Part shown: one piece after another, positions 36,612 to 46,290 of the stretch
Numbering within the stretch: position 1 is the stretch's first letter
How the letters are laid out: each line of letters opens with the position of its first letter
DNA from: Planktothrix sp. FACHB-1365
Lineage (GTDB): Bacteria > Cyanobacteriota > Cyanobacteriia > Cyanobacteriales > Microcoleaceae
Assembly: GCF_014697575.1 (NCBI RefSeq)
Contig: NZ_JACJSC010000001.1
Location: 620,001 to 684,000, forward strand
Reading direction: 5' to 3'
DNA length: 64,000 nucleotides
Program-made: the position numbers and the translations under genes
The notes under the pieces: generated by a model
What the model was told of the DNA's origin: nothing
The model's input: only the letters and a program-made list of their open reading frames with translations
Databases searched by the model: none

Positions 36612-38843
36612 TTAGAGGATAATCTCTAAATTAAAGCGTTTTCCAATTTGAGTGAGTTGGTTATTTTTAGCGTCATAACTCCAGACTTTCATCTGATGGT
36701 TTCCTGGGGGTAAAATTGCTGTAGGAACTCGAATCATCCAGCCTGATTTTTCATATTTGGGATTAGATAAAACTTGAACTACATCGGGTCTAGCAATATT
36801 GACTTGACCGACAGCAATTAATTGATTATTTTCCCCTAAACTTAAATAAACTGCATCCGCAGGTTTTGATTGTTTAGGAAGAATTGACCATCCACTCAGA
36901 GATAAATCATCTCGTTGATGAATGGGTTGGGTCGGAATAGATTCTATATTACCATTTAATGCTTGAGTTTGAGTGAATTTTAACGGTTGATTACTGCGTT
37001 TCCAAAACCAATGAGATTGAACTGTTTTATAGGGTCGATAAGTAGTTAAAACGTCCTGATAAATTAACGAAGCTGATTCGGATTTTAAAACTAAATCCCA
37101 AGGATTTTGATACCATAATTCATTGGTTAATAATAAAATATTGGGTTTTGTTTCATTGAGTTCTTGAATCACTTGCTGTTGTGCAACAGTCGGTTTAGCA
37201 TAGAGAACATAACCATATTTAGAACAGGATGGTTTATTAAATAAATAATACCATAATCCTTCAGATGTTAAGGTATAAAAGCAAGATTGTTGATCAATTT
37301 CCGGTTTGAGAGTTTTCCACGCTTCTAAATAATCTGGTTTTAACAGTTTTTGATCCGAAGTTGATAAAGCGTCAGGAAGTTGAGTTAATTTTTCCATACC
37401 CTTAACAATATTAAAACTGGGTTCTGTTAAGATAATTATAGTCAAAATCAGAAGCATTAATATCTGTTGAATGGGAGTTATATTATATTGGGATAACTGC
37501 GGTTCTATTTTATGTTTATACCCTAGACAAATTAGATAAAATCCTAAAAAAGCCGTCATTAAGGCACCATGATAGGCGTGTCCTATATCGCTTCTATCGA
37601 GGGTAATTCTCATGTAAACGGATGCAGCAGTTAGGAGTAAAATAATCAGATAATTGTTTTGGATAAAAGAACGAAGTTTAAACTCATAATTTTTGAAGTC
37701 TAAGAGGAGATAAACTAAAATCCCACTTTGAACAAACATCGATAACCAAAAATTCTGTGAAGTCCAAGTGAGTTCTAAGGGAGGAAGAGGAATAAAGGAA
37801 ATATAGCGTCCGTATTTTCCCCAATATAAGACTTGAGAGATAATGGCATTAATTTGATCAAAACCTAAGAGAATTAAACTAAGGATAGAAACAATAATAA
37901 TTCCAATGAGTGAACCTCTGAGCCATAAAATAGTTGTTTTTTTAGGTAAAAATAATGATAAAATAGAAGCACATAAATAAACCGCTATAAAATATATTGC
38001 TCGGTCATAAATATAGAAAAAACTACTGGGAATTGATGCTCCAATTAAAACCGATAACCATTGTGCTTGGTTTGTTCGTGTTTCAGCTATTCTAAAAAAC
38101 CGTAATGTTAATGCTAATTGAATAATAAAGCTGGTTCCTCTGCGTCCATCAAATTTATAAAAAATTCCATCGAAAACACAAAATAGAATACAGGAGACTA
38201 AAAATATTTTTAATCTGTTTTTATGAATGTTAGCTAAATTAATTAATTCCCACAATATCCAAAAATAGCCTAAACAGGTGATCACGTTTTCTAAGTTGAC
38301 AAATAACCGAGTTAAGGCGATTCCATTATCTTGAGTAGCGAGATTTGTAGCTAACCAACTGGGAAGAACATCAACACCATACCCATGAATTAAAATAGTA
38401 TTGATAAAGGGTTGTTTGAGTTGTATAAAGTTGGGTAAAAAGCCTAAAAATTCTCCTTCATGAAACGAATCTATTAAGGTTGAATTAATTCTAAACTGGT
38501 TTAATGGGGTATTAATTAACCAAGTCAGGAGTAAAATCGAACTGATTCCTATCCAAGTATAATGATGGTTAAGAACCTTTAAAATTGCTCTTAGGGGTTT
38601 TTGATTCAGATTTAAAACCAGAGTCACAATTAAGGCAGGAGTCAGGAGTAAAATAATATATTTGAGATAGTCTGTATAAGGACTAATATTGTCAATACTG
38701 GCTAAAGAAATTACCCCAGTTTGATTATTCCCAAAAGGGATTTTAATGGAATTGACCCAAGGAACTAGAATTAACCAAGTCGCTAAAGTTATCGTAATAA
38801 TAGCGATTAATTTCACTTTAGATTGTTGTTTTTGTTCAGACAT
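36612..38843 (-). CDS. Polytopic membrane protein with C-terminal GW beta domain
   Basis: A 743-residue protein with twelve or so hydrophobic helices between residues 12 and about 475, then a soluble part. The first large loop has LIDSFHEGEFLGFLPN near 120, acidic residues beside a helix as in GT-C enzymes, but no named family is recognised. The stretch around 485-620 is soluble and mixed. Residues about 640-743 contain LSGWSILPKQ and a line with RPDVVQVL, matching the beta domain seen in the giant fusion and in the 590-residue protein encoded at 25.4 kb. It follows the FAD-GtrA gene on the same strand. A role at the membrane in glycan assembly is inferred. Confidence 0.55.
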   Translation of the reverse strand: MSEQKQQSKVKLIAIITITLATWLILVPWVNSIKIPFGNNQTGVISLASIDNISPYTDYLKYIILLLTPALIVTLVLNLNQKPLRAILKVLNHHYTWIGISSILLLTWLINTPLNQFRINSTLIDSFHEGEFLGFLPNFIQLKQPFINTILIHGYGVDVLPSWLATNLATQDNGIALTRLFVNLENVITCLGYFWILWELINLANIHKNRLKIFLVSCILFCVFDGIFYKFDGRRGTSFIIQLALTLRFFRIAETRTNQAQWLSVLIGASIPSSFFYIYDRAIYFIAVYLCASILSLFLPKKTTILWLRGSLIGIIIVSILSLILLGFDQINAIISQVLYWGKYGRYISFIPLPPLELTWTSQNFWLSMFVQSGILVYLLLDFKNYEFKLRSFIQNNYLIILLLTAASVYMRITLDRSDIGHAYHGALMTAFLGFYLICLGYKHKIEPQLSQYNITPIQQILMLLILTIIILTEPSFNIVKGMEKLTQLPDALSTSDQKLLKPDYLEAWKTLKPEIDQQSCFYTLTSEGLWYYLFNKPSCSKYGYVLYAKPTVAQQQVIQELNETKPNILLLTNELWYQNPWDLVLKSESASLIYQDVLTTYRPYKTVQSHWFWKRSNQPLKFTQTQALNGNIESIPTQPIHQRDDLSLSGWSILPKQSKPADAVYLSLGENNQLIAVGQVNIARPDVVQVLSNPKYEKSGWMIRVPTAILPPGNHQMKVWSYDAKNNQLTQIGKRFNLEIIL

Positions 38844-38861
38844 TTTTAAGGAGGGAATATC

Positions 38862-38922
38862 GTAGGGGTGGCGTCCCTCCCAACCCTCTAGGGATTTGGG
38901 TTAGGAGGGACACGAACCCTAC
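38862..38922. repeat. 61-bp imperfect inverted repeat
   Basis: GTAGGGGT and GTCCCTCCC with AACC on the left pair with GGTT, AGGAGGGAC and ACCCTAC on the right around a short centre. It lies between two minus-strand genes and could fold as an mRNA hairpin. It starts with the GTAGGGG motif also seen at 57341. Confidence 0.65.
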
Positions 38923-38955
38923 ATTTTTTTACAAATTAAACACGGATTGCTATCG

Positions 38956-40833
38956 TTAAGATTGCAGTTTGGAAACTGGATTAGGTGATTGATTTTGGGA
39001 TGAGAAGGAATACAATTTATGTCCGGTAAAACTAATCATAGCCACACAAGCAGCACTCGCTAAACGAGACAGGGTTGGATGCCAACCTAATTCATTGATT
39101 AATAGTTGTAATAGCCCTAAATTAGCTAATAAACTATTTAAAGCAACGGTCGCAAACACGCCATATTGAACAAACCAGTTTTTCCAATACACTCCAAATA
39201 CAAAGCGACGACTTAACCAAAAGTTGGTACTTAATCCCAGAAAATAACTAATTCCTAATGCAAAAACATACCATAATCCCGACTGAATGAGAATCGAAAA
39301 AACGAGAACATCAACAACGGTAGCCGCGCCGCCTGTGAATAAATAGCCGCCAAATTCTCGTAAGGTTTTTAAGGTTTGGCGACGGCGGGATAGGCGAGTA
39401 TTCGTAGCGGCGGTTGTGGAGGCTTCTGCGTGAGCTTCTTCCACATATTCGCTATCACTATTGACATTCCAGAGGTTATGTTTACCCGGAGTTAAAACGT
39501 TGTCCGCCGCAAAAATTCCCATTAATAAACTATGATCTTGATTATTATACTTAAATGCGCCATAGCGTCCCACTAATTGTAAGTTTTGGAAGGTTTGTAA
39601 ATAGCCTTGAATTTCTGATAAAGCGGTTTGATAATTCCCCGCATAGATAGGATAAGTTCGAGGTAAACGCACAATAAACCCATCAGAAATTGCTTGATTT
39701 TTTAATAATCCAATTTTCCGTAATTCTTTTTCAGCTAATATTCGCAGTTCATCTTCGGGACATTGCCATAAATCATCCCCAAAATTACACCAATATTCAC
39801 AACAAAGGGGGGTTTGTTGAGTATTTGCTAACATTTCTGGCGACCAGTTAGCAAAATTGGTCACTCGTCCAACTTGAACTCTAGGGTCATTAATATATAA
39901 CCAATTATCAGGGAAAAGATTTCCACCTTCTACCATTAAATAGACTAAAATTGTATTTCTAAATTTTAGAGATTTGGCTGCATCGATAACGGGTTGAGGG
40001 GGAGAAGATTGCAATTGTTGAACGAAATGTGTTAGAGGAATAGAAGAAATCACACCCCCACAAGCAACGGTGTTTTCCGCTTTTGTGATGCGGTTTCTGA
40101 GAGTAATATGGGTAACTTGAGAATTTTGATGATGAACTTGAATAACTTCTGTATTTAAGAAAATGGGTTGTTGATGTTGTTGTAAATAGTCAGCTATTTT
40201 TTCATAAAGTTGACCCGAACCCAAACGGGGAAATTGAAACTGGTCTATGAGATTTTTAACTTTGCCATCATTGCCTAAAATAGCATTTTTTATTGCTTTT
40301 GATAACGATAATCCTTTAATGCGTTGTGCAGCCCAATCTGCACTAATTTCTGTACAAGGAATTCCCCATAATTTCTCGGTGTAACCTTCAAAAAATATCT
40401 CTGCTAATCGTTTTCCAAATTTATTTTCAACCCATTCTGCAAAGTTATTAGTTTGGGATTTAGGAAATAACCGCACGGCTAAATAGGAGATAATAATTCT
40501 GAAAGTTTCAACTAATCCTAACGCAGATAAAACTTGTTTGGCTTTTAAGGGATAACTAAAATATTTTCCCCCATAATAAATCCGAGTTAAACGATTAACG
40601 GTAACTTGTTCAGTTCCTAAAACTTCATCCCAAAGTTGCAAAACCGGAGCAATTTTTGTATAAAATCGATGGGGGCCGTAATCTAAGATAAAGCCTTGAT
40701 ATTCTATACTTTTAGCTAACCCTCCCACTTGACTATCGCGTTCAACGACAACAACAGATTGACCTTGTTTCGTTAAAGTATAAGCCGCTGCTAGTCCGGC
40801 TGGGCCAGCACCTAAAATATAAATGGGTTCCAT
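38956..40833 (-). CDS. FAD-dependent oxidoreductase fused to a GtrA membrane domain
   Basis: A 625-residue fusion. Residues 1-480 are an amine-oxidase/UDP-galactopyranose-mutase-like flavoprotein: dinucleotide loop ILGAGPAGLAAAYTL at 5-19, VVERDSQVGGLA, LDYGPHRFYT near 60, and a C-terminal VGRYGAFKYNNQDHSLL line near 450. Residues about 500-615 are a GtrA-like domain with four membrane helices (FGGYLFTGGAATVVDVLVF to MISFTGHKLYSF). GtrA proteins are thought to move lipid-linked sugars across the membrane. I chose the ATG at 40833, just before the FAD loop, over one 13 codons earlier. Joining a possible sugar-modifying flavoenzyme to a flippase-type domain is unusual. The reaction is unknown. 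Confidence 0.7.
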   Translation of the reverse strand: MEPIYILGAGPAGLAAAYTLTKQGQSVVVVERDSQVGGLAKSIEYQGFILDYGPHRFYTKIAPVLQLWDEVLGTEQVTVNRLTRIYYGGKYFSYPLKAKQVLSALGLVETFRIIISYLAVRLFPKSQTNNFAEWVENKFGKRLAEIFFEGYTEKLWGIPCTEISADWAAQRIKGLSLSKAIKNAILGNDGKVKNLIDQFQFPRLGSGQLYEKIADYLQQHQQPIFLNTEVIQVHHQNSQVTHITLRNRITKAENTVACGGVISSIPLTHFVQQLQSSPPQPVIDAAKSLKFRNTILVYLMVEGGNLFPDNWLYINDPRVQVGRVTNFANWSPEMLANTQQTPLCCEYWCNFGDDLWQCPEDELRILAEKELRKIGLLKNQAISDGFIVRLPRTYPIYAGNYQTALSEIQGYLQTFQNLQLVGRYGAFKYNNQDHSLLMGIFAADNVLTPGKHNLWNVNSDSEYVEEAHAEASTTAATNTRLSRRRQTLKTLREFGGYLFTGGAATVVDVLVFSILIQSGLWYVFALGISYFLGLSTNFWLSRRFVFGVYWKNWFVQYGVFATVALNSLLANLGLLQLLINELGWHPTLSRLASAACVAMISFTGHKLYSFSSQNQSPNPVSKLQS

Positions 40834-40878
40834 CACACCTAATCTTATCGTTGGATAAATTGTCTCTATCATACAAGA

Positions 40879-42552
40879 TTAATTCGATAGTTTAACAAAC
40901 TGACCCGATGAATACAATAATAAATCCTGAAAACGGCTAGGATTGTTTAAATTTAGGGTGTAGGATTGGGGTTGTACATTGTTAATGTGATAATCTTGAG
41001 TGACGACTGTATTTTTGGGCGTGAGAAAAAATGTGGTTTGGGGGTTGGATAATTGAAATTGATATTGATTGGGTTGGGGAGAATTAACAAGAATTTTGTC
41101 AGTGGGTTTTAGTAGAGTATTCATCATAACCAATAAAATGTTATCGGTATAGAATCTAACTTTTTCAAAGGGTTTATCGGTTGGTTTTTGCTCAAATTGA
41201 ACGTTAAAGCGATTTTCAGGATCAAAAAGATAAAGACCTTGAATTAATCCGGTTCTGTATACATAAGCTCCTCTATAATTATCGGGAAGACTGGTAATTA
41301 TAGGGGATTCTATGGGGATTTTTTGTAAACTAGATAATAGACTTTGAGAGAGTTCTCCGGCGAATTTCCAGTTTTGGTTAATAGAATGCAGGGATAATCC
41401 TAAACTGACTAATATAATCGAGGAGAGAATTAAAGTCAGTTGAAAATTACTGACTAAAATTGTGATGACTAAGGCGATATAAATAGAAGTGAAACTAGAA
41501 GCCCAATATAAATAACGTTCTCCTTGGGTATCAAAAGGGGATACAGAAACATTAATTGCAGGTAAAACACAAATCCAAAATCCCGCTATTAATAAGAGTA
41601 GGGTTTGAGGAATTTGAGAGGTTAGTTGATGTTTATGATAACTTAAAATAAAAGCCAATAATGAGATCAGAATTACTCCCAATAATTGTGTAATCCAGAT
41701 TGTTAAATTAGAATTGAATTGAGGCGATAAAAAGCTGCGAGTTGGATAAATGATTAAATTGTATAAAATTTGAATCGGATTAAACTGAAGATGAATACCT
41801 TTTCCATATCCCCCGATGAAGGTTCCTAACTTTAGATATCGACAAACAAAATAAAACCCTAAAACTATTCCATAAAAGGAAACGATTGTCAAGAGTTTAT
41901 TCAAAGTTCGAGGTTTTTCTTGTAAATATTGGTAGAGTTCATAGGCTAAAATTAACCCTGGAAAACTGACAATTGATTCTTTACACAATAACGCGGCTAA
42001 AAAGGCAGCTAAAGAGATCCATAATTGTATAGGTTGATAAAATTGTTTAAAGGTTAAATAAGTTGAAAAGGACAATAAAGCAAAAAATGTGGCGATCACA
42101 TCAGTTCGGGCTGAAATCCAAGAAACGGCTTCAGAATGGGAAGGTAATAATAGAAAGATAAATCCGGCAAAATAAGGAATAAACCGTTTTAATTTTAATT
42201 CTAATCTTAAATTCAAACTTAATAAATAAGTAATTCTTCCCACTAAAAAAGAATTTCCTAAATGAAAGCCAAAATTAGTTAGATGGTAGCCAAACGCATT
42301 TAATCCCCAAATTTGATAATCTAAAAAACTAATCACTCCCAATAAAGGTCTAAAAAATAACGATTGACCATGTTGTTGATTCATCCATAATCCTAACGGC
42401 CCTAATTTAGACAATAAGGCAATTAAAACAAAATCATCCGATAGAAAAAAACTATTAAAAATGTTAGAATAAGCAGTGAATCCTGTCCCGGCAATAATTA
42501 CAATTAAAACAATAGAATTAGGAGAGATTTTTGGAAAAGATTTTGTCTTCAT
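40879..42552 (-). CDS. GT-C-fold membrane glycosyltransferase-like protein
   Basis: A 557-residue protein with about eleven hydrophobic helices. The first outer loop has FLSDDF at 36-41, the acidic pair typical of GT-C enzymes such as protein mannosyltransferases and ArnT, and SLFFRPLLGVISF near 64 matches the same family's next loop. The last 130 residues are a soluble beta-rich domain without the GW motif of its neighbours. GT-C enzymes use lipid-phosphate sugars outside the cytosol, so this may decorate a polymer or protein in the periplasm. It lies 45 bases upstream of the FAD-GtrA gene on the same strand. The pair could supply and use a lipid-linked sugar, which is inference. Confidence 0.65.
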   Translation of the reverse strand: MKTKSFPKISPNSIVLIVIIAGTGFTAYSNIFNSFFLSDDFVLIALLSKLGPLGLWMNQQHGQSLFFRPLLGVISFLDYQIWGLNAFGYHLTNFGFHLGNSFLVGRITYLLSLNLRLELKLKRFIPYFAGFIFLLLPSHSEAVSWISARTDVIATFFALLSFSTYLTFKQFYQPIQLWISLAAFLAALLCKESIVSFPGLILAYELYQYLQEKPRTLNKLLTIVSFYGIVLGFYFVCRYLKLGTFIGGYGKGIHLQFNPIQILYNLIIYPTRSFLSPQFNSNLTIWITQLLGVILISLLAFILSYHKHQLTSQIPQTLLLLIAGFWICVLPAINVSVSPFDTQGERYLYWASSFTSIYIALVITILVSNFQLTLILSSIILVSLGLSLHSINQNWKFAGELSQSLLSSLQKIPIESPIITSLPDNYRGAYVYRTGLIQGLYLFDPENRFNVQFEQKPTDKPFEKVRFYTDNILLVMMNTLLKPTDKILVNSPQPNQYQFQLSNPQTTFFLTPKNTVVTQDYHINNVQPQSYTLNLNNPSRFQDLLLYSSGQFVKLSN

Positions 42553-42615
42553 TACCGTATTAAAATTTAGATAATATGAAATCCCCTTATAGATGCTACA
42601 AATGATCCACCCTAA

Positions 42616-42653
42616 CCCCAGTAGAGACGTTCCATGGAACGTCTCTACTGGGG
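42616..42653. repeat. 38-bp perfect palindrome of the GTAGAGACG family
   Basis: CCCCAGTAGAGACGTTCCA is followed by its exact reverse complement. The outer CCCC/GGGG arms match those of the copy at 36494. The four inner bases differ between copies in a compensated way, as expected if the hairpin is under selection or is copied as a unit. Confidence 0.9.
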
Positions 42654-42857
42654 GGGGAATTTGTAGCCTACATTTAGGGATTTTGTATAACCCGATTTAA
42701 AGTAAGTTTTTTTAGTATCTGGTTTTGGGGCTATCCTGTCAAGTCATCAATTTCCCAAAATTTACTTAAACTTTTTGAAAAAAATAGCACCTCAACAGGT
42801 AATATAAAATCAGTCAATTTTAAGCCTCGTAATTGCACATATCCTAGCCTCAGAGAG

Positions 42858-42885
42858 TTGACCTCCGTTCCTGACGTGCTATGCT
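42858..42885 (+). promoter_or_regulatory. Candidate sigma-70-type promoter of glmM
   Basis: TTGACC and TATGCT are separated by 16 bases. The predicted transcript would begin near 42892, giving a leader of about 36 bases with AGGAG before the ATG at 42928. Confidence 0.45.
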
Positions 42886-42927
42886 CCACAAAGAGTGTGT
42901 AAATATAAATTAAGAGGAGTGAATTTT

Positions 42928-44403
42928 ATGGTCGCAACACCCGCTCGGACTCAAAACTTTAGTTCGCTGCAAAAAGAAGCCAACATCGCCCAACCTCGAA
43001 CTATCTCCCATTTTGGCTTTACTAATCAAGTTGGGGAACTCCCCACCACCCCCTTATTTGGAACCGATGGTATCCGGGGACGGGTTGGAGGACTCCTAAG
43101 TGCGCCTCTGGCGTTACAAGTGGGCTTCTGGGCGGGTCAAGTTTTACGACAGCAGGCCCACCATCCCGGCCCGGTCATTTTAGGCCAAGATACCCGCACC
43201 TCTGGCAATATGTTAGCAATGGCCCTTTCTGCCGGATTAATTGCGGCGGGGTTGGAAGTCTGGCACATTGGGGTTTGTCCCACACCCGGAGTCGCTTATT
43301 TAACTTCCCAGTCTGAAGCCCTGGGTGGAGTGATGATTTCCGCCAGCCACAACCCCCCAGAAGACAACGGAATTAAATTTTTTGGAAAAGATGGTACAAA
43401 ACTATCCACCGCCCTACAACAGCAAATAGAGGCGGGAATTAGAGGAACTGCCGATTTTCCGATTGTTTATAGCGACTGTGGCCAACACTATTATCGCCCC
43501 GAACTGATTCAAAATTATGCCCAATCTCTACATGGGCCGTTACTCCCGGTGACGAATTTACACCGGATGCGGGTGGTTTTAGATTTAGCTTGGGGGGCCG
43601 CAGTTCCCTTAGCAGCCCAAGTATTTAGAGAAATGGGGGCGGAGGTGATTTGCCTTCATGATCAACCCAATGGCCATCAAATTAACGTTAATTGTGGGTC
43701 TACCCATTTACAACAGCTACAACAAGCGGTTTTAGACCATCATGCTGATCTTGGATTTGCCTTTGATGGCGATGCAGACCGAGTTTTAGCCGTTGACGGT
43801 CAAGGACGGGCCGTGGATGGAGATTATATTCTGTATTTTTGGGGCCAAACCCTCAGCCAAGCCGGACAACTTCCCGACAATTTAATTATTTCAACGGTGA
43901 TGGCGAACCTCGGTTTTGAACGAGCTTGGCAACAGTTCGGGGGCCAATTGATTCGCACTCCCGTCGGCGACCAGCACGTTCACGCCGAAATGAAACGCAC
44001 TGGGGCGATGTTAGGGGGTGAACAGTCAGGACATATTCTCTGTCACCATTATGGAATTAGTGGGGATGGGTTACTGACGGCGTTACATTTAGCTACATTA
44101 GTCAAACGTTCCGGTCAATCTTTAGCAGAATTAGTCAATCAAAGTTTCCAAACCTATCCCCAACTGTTAAAAAATATCCGAGTTGAAGATGTGTATCAAC
44201 GCCGTCATTGGCAAGAGTGTGAACCTGTAATCAAAGCCATTGAAACCGCAGAAGCTGCGATGGGAAATCAAGGCAGAATTTTAGTTCGCGCGTCGGGAAC
44301 AGAACCGTTAATTCGAGTCATGGTTGAAGCTTCCAACGGTGATTTAGCCAATTATTGGGCAGAACAATTAGTCTCAGTCGTTCAGCAATATTTAGCCGTT
44401 TAA
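42928..44403 (+). CDS. glmM: Phosphoglucosamine mutase
   Basis: A 491-residue cytosolic enzyme that interconverts glucosamine 6- and 1-phosphate for UDP-GlcNAc. It has FGTDGIRGR near 49, the active phosphoserine in [16 protein letters not shown] (Ser140), the metal loop DGDADR at 280-285, GGEQSGH near 362 and [12 protein letters not shown] near 453. An N-terminal extension of about 45 residues compared with the bacterial norm of about 445 is usual in cyanobacteria. I chose ATG 42928 because AGGAG stands seven bases upstream; the frame is open for 11 more codons. It feeds amino-sugar into peptidoglycan and probably the surface polysaccharides around it. Confidence 0.93.
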   Translation: MVATPARTQNFSSLQKEANIAQPRTISHFGFTNQVGELPTTPLFGTDGIRGRVGGLLSAPLALQVGFWAGQVLRQQAHHPGPVILGQDTRTSGNMLAMALSAGLIAAGLEVWHIGVCPTPGVAYLTSQSEALGGVMISASHNPPEDNGIKFFGKDGTKLSTALQQQIEAGIRGTADFPIVYSDCGQHYYRPELIQNYAQSLHGPLLPVTNLHRMRVVLDLAWGAAVPLAAQVFREMGAEVICLHDQPNGHQINVNCGSTHLQQLQQAVLDHHADLGFAFDGDADRVLAVDGQGRAVDGDYILYFWGQTLSQAGQLPDNLIISTVMANLGFERAWQQFGGQLIRTPVGDQHVHAEMKRTGAMLGGEQSGHILCHHYGISGDGLLTALHLATLVKRSGQSLAELVNQSFQTYPQLLKNIRVEDVYQRRHWQECEPVIKAIETAEAAMGNQGRILVRASGTEPLIRVMVEASNGDLANYWAEQLVSVVQQYLAV

Positions 44404-44424
44404 CATTTTTCAAATACAGACTTC

Positions 44425-44470
44425 ATCGCTGGTCAGGAAGAGTTCGATTATCGCACCATCCGCCAGCGAT
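44425..44470 (+). terminator. Possible stem-loop after glmM
   Basis: ATCGCTGG and CCAGCGAT form an 8-bp perfect stem around a 30-base loop, followed by TTCGTTTGTTGTTTTT. The long loop makes it a weak candidate. Confidence 0.25.
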
Positions 44471-44580
44471 TTCGTTTGTTGTTTTTCCACAGCCCCTTGA
44501 AACTTGATCTATAATGAAGGCTAAATTTACAGCATTTATTTTTTTAATCCCTAATAAATAACTTCTGACTCCTAACTCCA

Positions 44581-46197
44581 ATGGTTACAAAAGCCAAAAA
44601 AAAGCGAAAGAAGGTTAAAAAAAAAGCTAAAGCCAAAAAACCTACATTAAGTAAACAAGAAATTAAACTTCGCCAAAAGCAACGAGCAAAAGCGATTCAA
44701 AAAGTTATATCTTCATCATCAGGAATTATTGCTGCTGCTGTTGTTGTGGGAGCGATTTTATTTGGGGTTGCTGGCCCCAAATTAGCGATCGCAGGCGGCG
44801 GCGGAATTTTAGTTGTAGGCTTATCCTATCTTTACCCAGATATGGCCTTATGGGGATTTTTAATTTACCTCCCCTTTAGCGGCACAATCACCTACTGGAT
44901 CGGCGGTGGCAGCCCTATTTTTCAACTCGCTAAAGATGGGTTTTATTTTCCAGCCTTATTTGCCAAATATAAGGAATGGAAACGCAAAGGAATGCCCATG
45001 ATTGTTCCTAAAGCCTTAAAGCAACCTTTGATGGTACTTCTTGCTATCTGTGGGTTAACATTGTTATTAGTGAATGGGTTACAACAACTGAAACCAGAAG
45101 GGGGAGATAAACCCATTTTATTAGGATTAATGGGGTTAAAATCCTTTATTGGATACCTGCCCTTAATTACCTGTTCTTACTATCAAGTTAAAGGTAAAAA
45201 AGAACTCTTATTCCTAACTCGTTTAACCTTAGTTTTAGCCATTATTTGTTGTGTTTTAGGAGTCATCCAATATCAAATGCTGGCTAGTGGCCGTTGCAAA
45301 GGAACCGATGACCTCACCGGGGATGATTTATTCAAAGCCACTCTTGATGCTAAATGTTTCGTAGGCGGATCTTTAGTGTTTAGTCCCTCCCAAAATATGA
45401 TTCGTTTACCCGGAACCTTTGTGGCACCTTGGCAATGGGCTTGGTTCTTAATTGCTAATGCTTTTTTTACCTTTGCCAGTGCCTTTAGTGATCCATCTCC
45501 CCTCTGGCGAACAACGGGTTTAGTCGGAATGGCACTGGTATTTGTAAATGCTGTGATTTCCGGTCAACGAATTGCCTTAGCATTAGTTCCCGTTGTCACC
45601 ATTATTCTATTAGTTTTAACCGGACAAGTTGCTAACTTAAAACGATTTCTTCCCATTCTCGCCGGACTGGGTTTAGTATTAGGAATTGCAGCAGCAGCCA
45701 GCCCCGCATTTTTGCAAGAACGAATTGATAGTTTTGTCAGTCGTTGGAATGCTTCACCCCCCACCGATTTCATCTCAGAACAGTTTGGAAACAGTAGCGG
45801 CGGACAAAAAGGGATTTTAGGAAAAGGACTTGGACGAGCAACCAATGCAGCTCGTATTTTTGGAAAAACTCAGTTGATTGAAACCTACTATCCTAAACTG
45901 ATTTTTGAAATAGGGCCAATTGGAGTCGCGGGTTTTCTCTATTTAGTAACAACCATGACCATTGTTGGGTTTAAATCCTATCGTTCTGTGAAAGATAAAA
46001 ATTTACGGAGTTTTGGAGCTTCTTTTTGGGTTTTTGTGTTAATCATTAGCTACAATACCTATTATTACCCCCTGGATGTTGATCCAGTCACGGTTTATTA
46101 TTGGTATTTTGCGGGTGTACTCTTTAAATTACCCGAAATTGATCGGGAAGAACGGAAAAAACTGATCGAAGCAGGTGAACTTGATCCAGATTCCTAA
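44581..46197 (+). CDS. hpsL: HpsL-like polytopic polysaccharide biosynthesis protein
   Basis: A 538-residue membrane protein. The first 45 residues are almost all Lys, Arg and Ala (KAKKKRKKVKKKAKAKK), then about eleven hydrophobic helices follow. A large loop between helices around 350-430 contains GILGKGLGRATNAARIFGK, like the periplasmic loop of Wzy/O-antigen-ligase proteins, and the end is acidic. I match it to HpsL of the hormogonium polysaccharide set because of the basic head, the topology and the GT2 and GT4 genes that follow. It may polymerise or ligate repeat units. The assignment is from memory of the family; a profile search would decide it. Confidence 0.6.
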   Translation: MVTKAKKKRKKVKKKAKAKKPTLSKQEIKLRQKQRAKAIQKVISSSSGIIAAAVVVGAILFGVAGPKLAIAGGGGILVVGLSYLYPDMALWGFLIYLPFSGTITYWIGGGSPIFQLAKDGFYFPALFAKYKEWKRKGMPMIVPKALKQPLMVLLAICGLTLLLVNGLQQLKPEGGDKPILLGLMGLKSFIGYLPLITCSYYQVKGKKELLFLTRLTLVLAIICCVLGVIQYQMLASGRCKGTDDLTGDDLFKATLDAKCFVGGSLVFSPSQNMIRLPGTFVAPWQWAWFLIANAFFTFASAFSDPSPLWRTTGLVGMALVFVNAVISGQRIALALVPVVTIILLVLTGQVANLKRFLPILAGLGLVLGIAAAASPAFLQERIDSFVSRWNASPPTDFISEQFGNSSGGQKGILGKGLGRATNAARIFGKTQLIETYYPKLIFEIGPIGVAGFLYLVTTMTIVGFKSYRSVKDKNLRSFGASFWVFVLIISYNTYYYPLDVDPVTVYYWYFAGVLFKLPEIDREERKKLIEAGELDPDS

Positions 46198-46290
46198 ATA
46201 ATGATCTGAATCATTCAGTTGGTGTATTGAAAGTAATTTTTTACAAAAACTATCCAATCAACGGTTCAACAATTTAAGGAGAAAAAACTC

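Larger units (their letters stand above)
42553..42927. other. Divergent spacer between GT-C gene and glmM
   Basis: 375 bases. It holds a 38-bp perfect palindrome (42616-42653), an AT-rich middle, and a candidate sigma-70 promoter for glmM (42858-42885). Nothing else recognisable. Confidence 0.5.
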
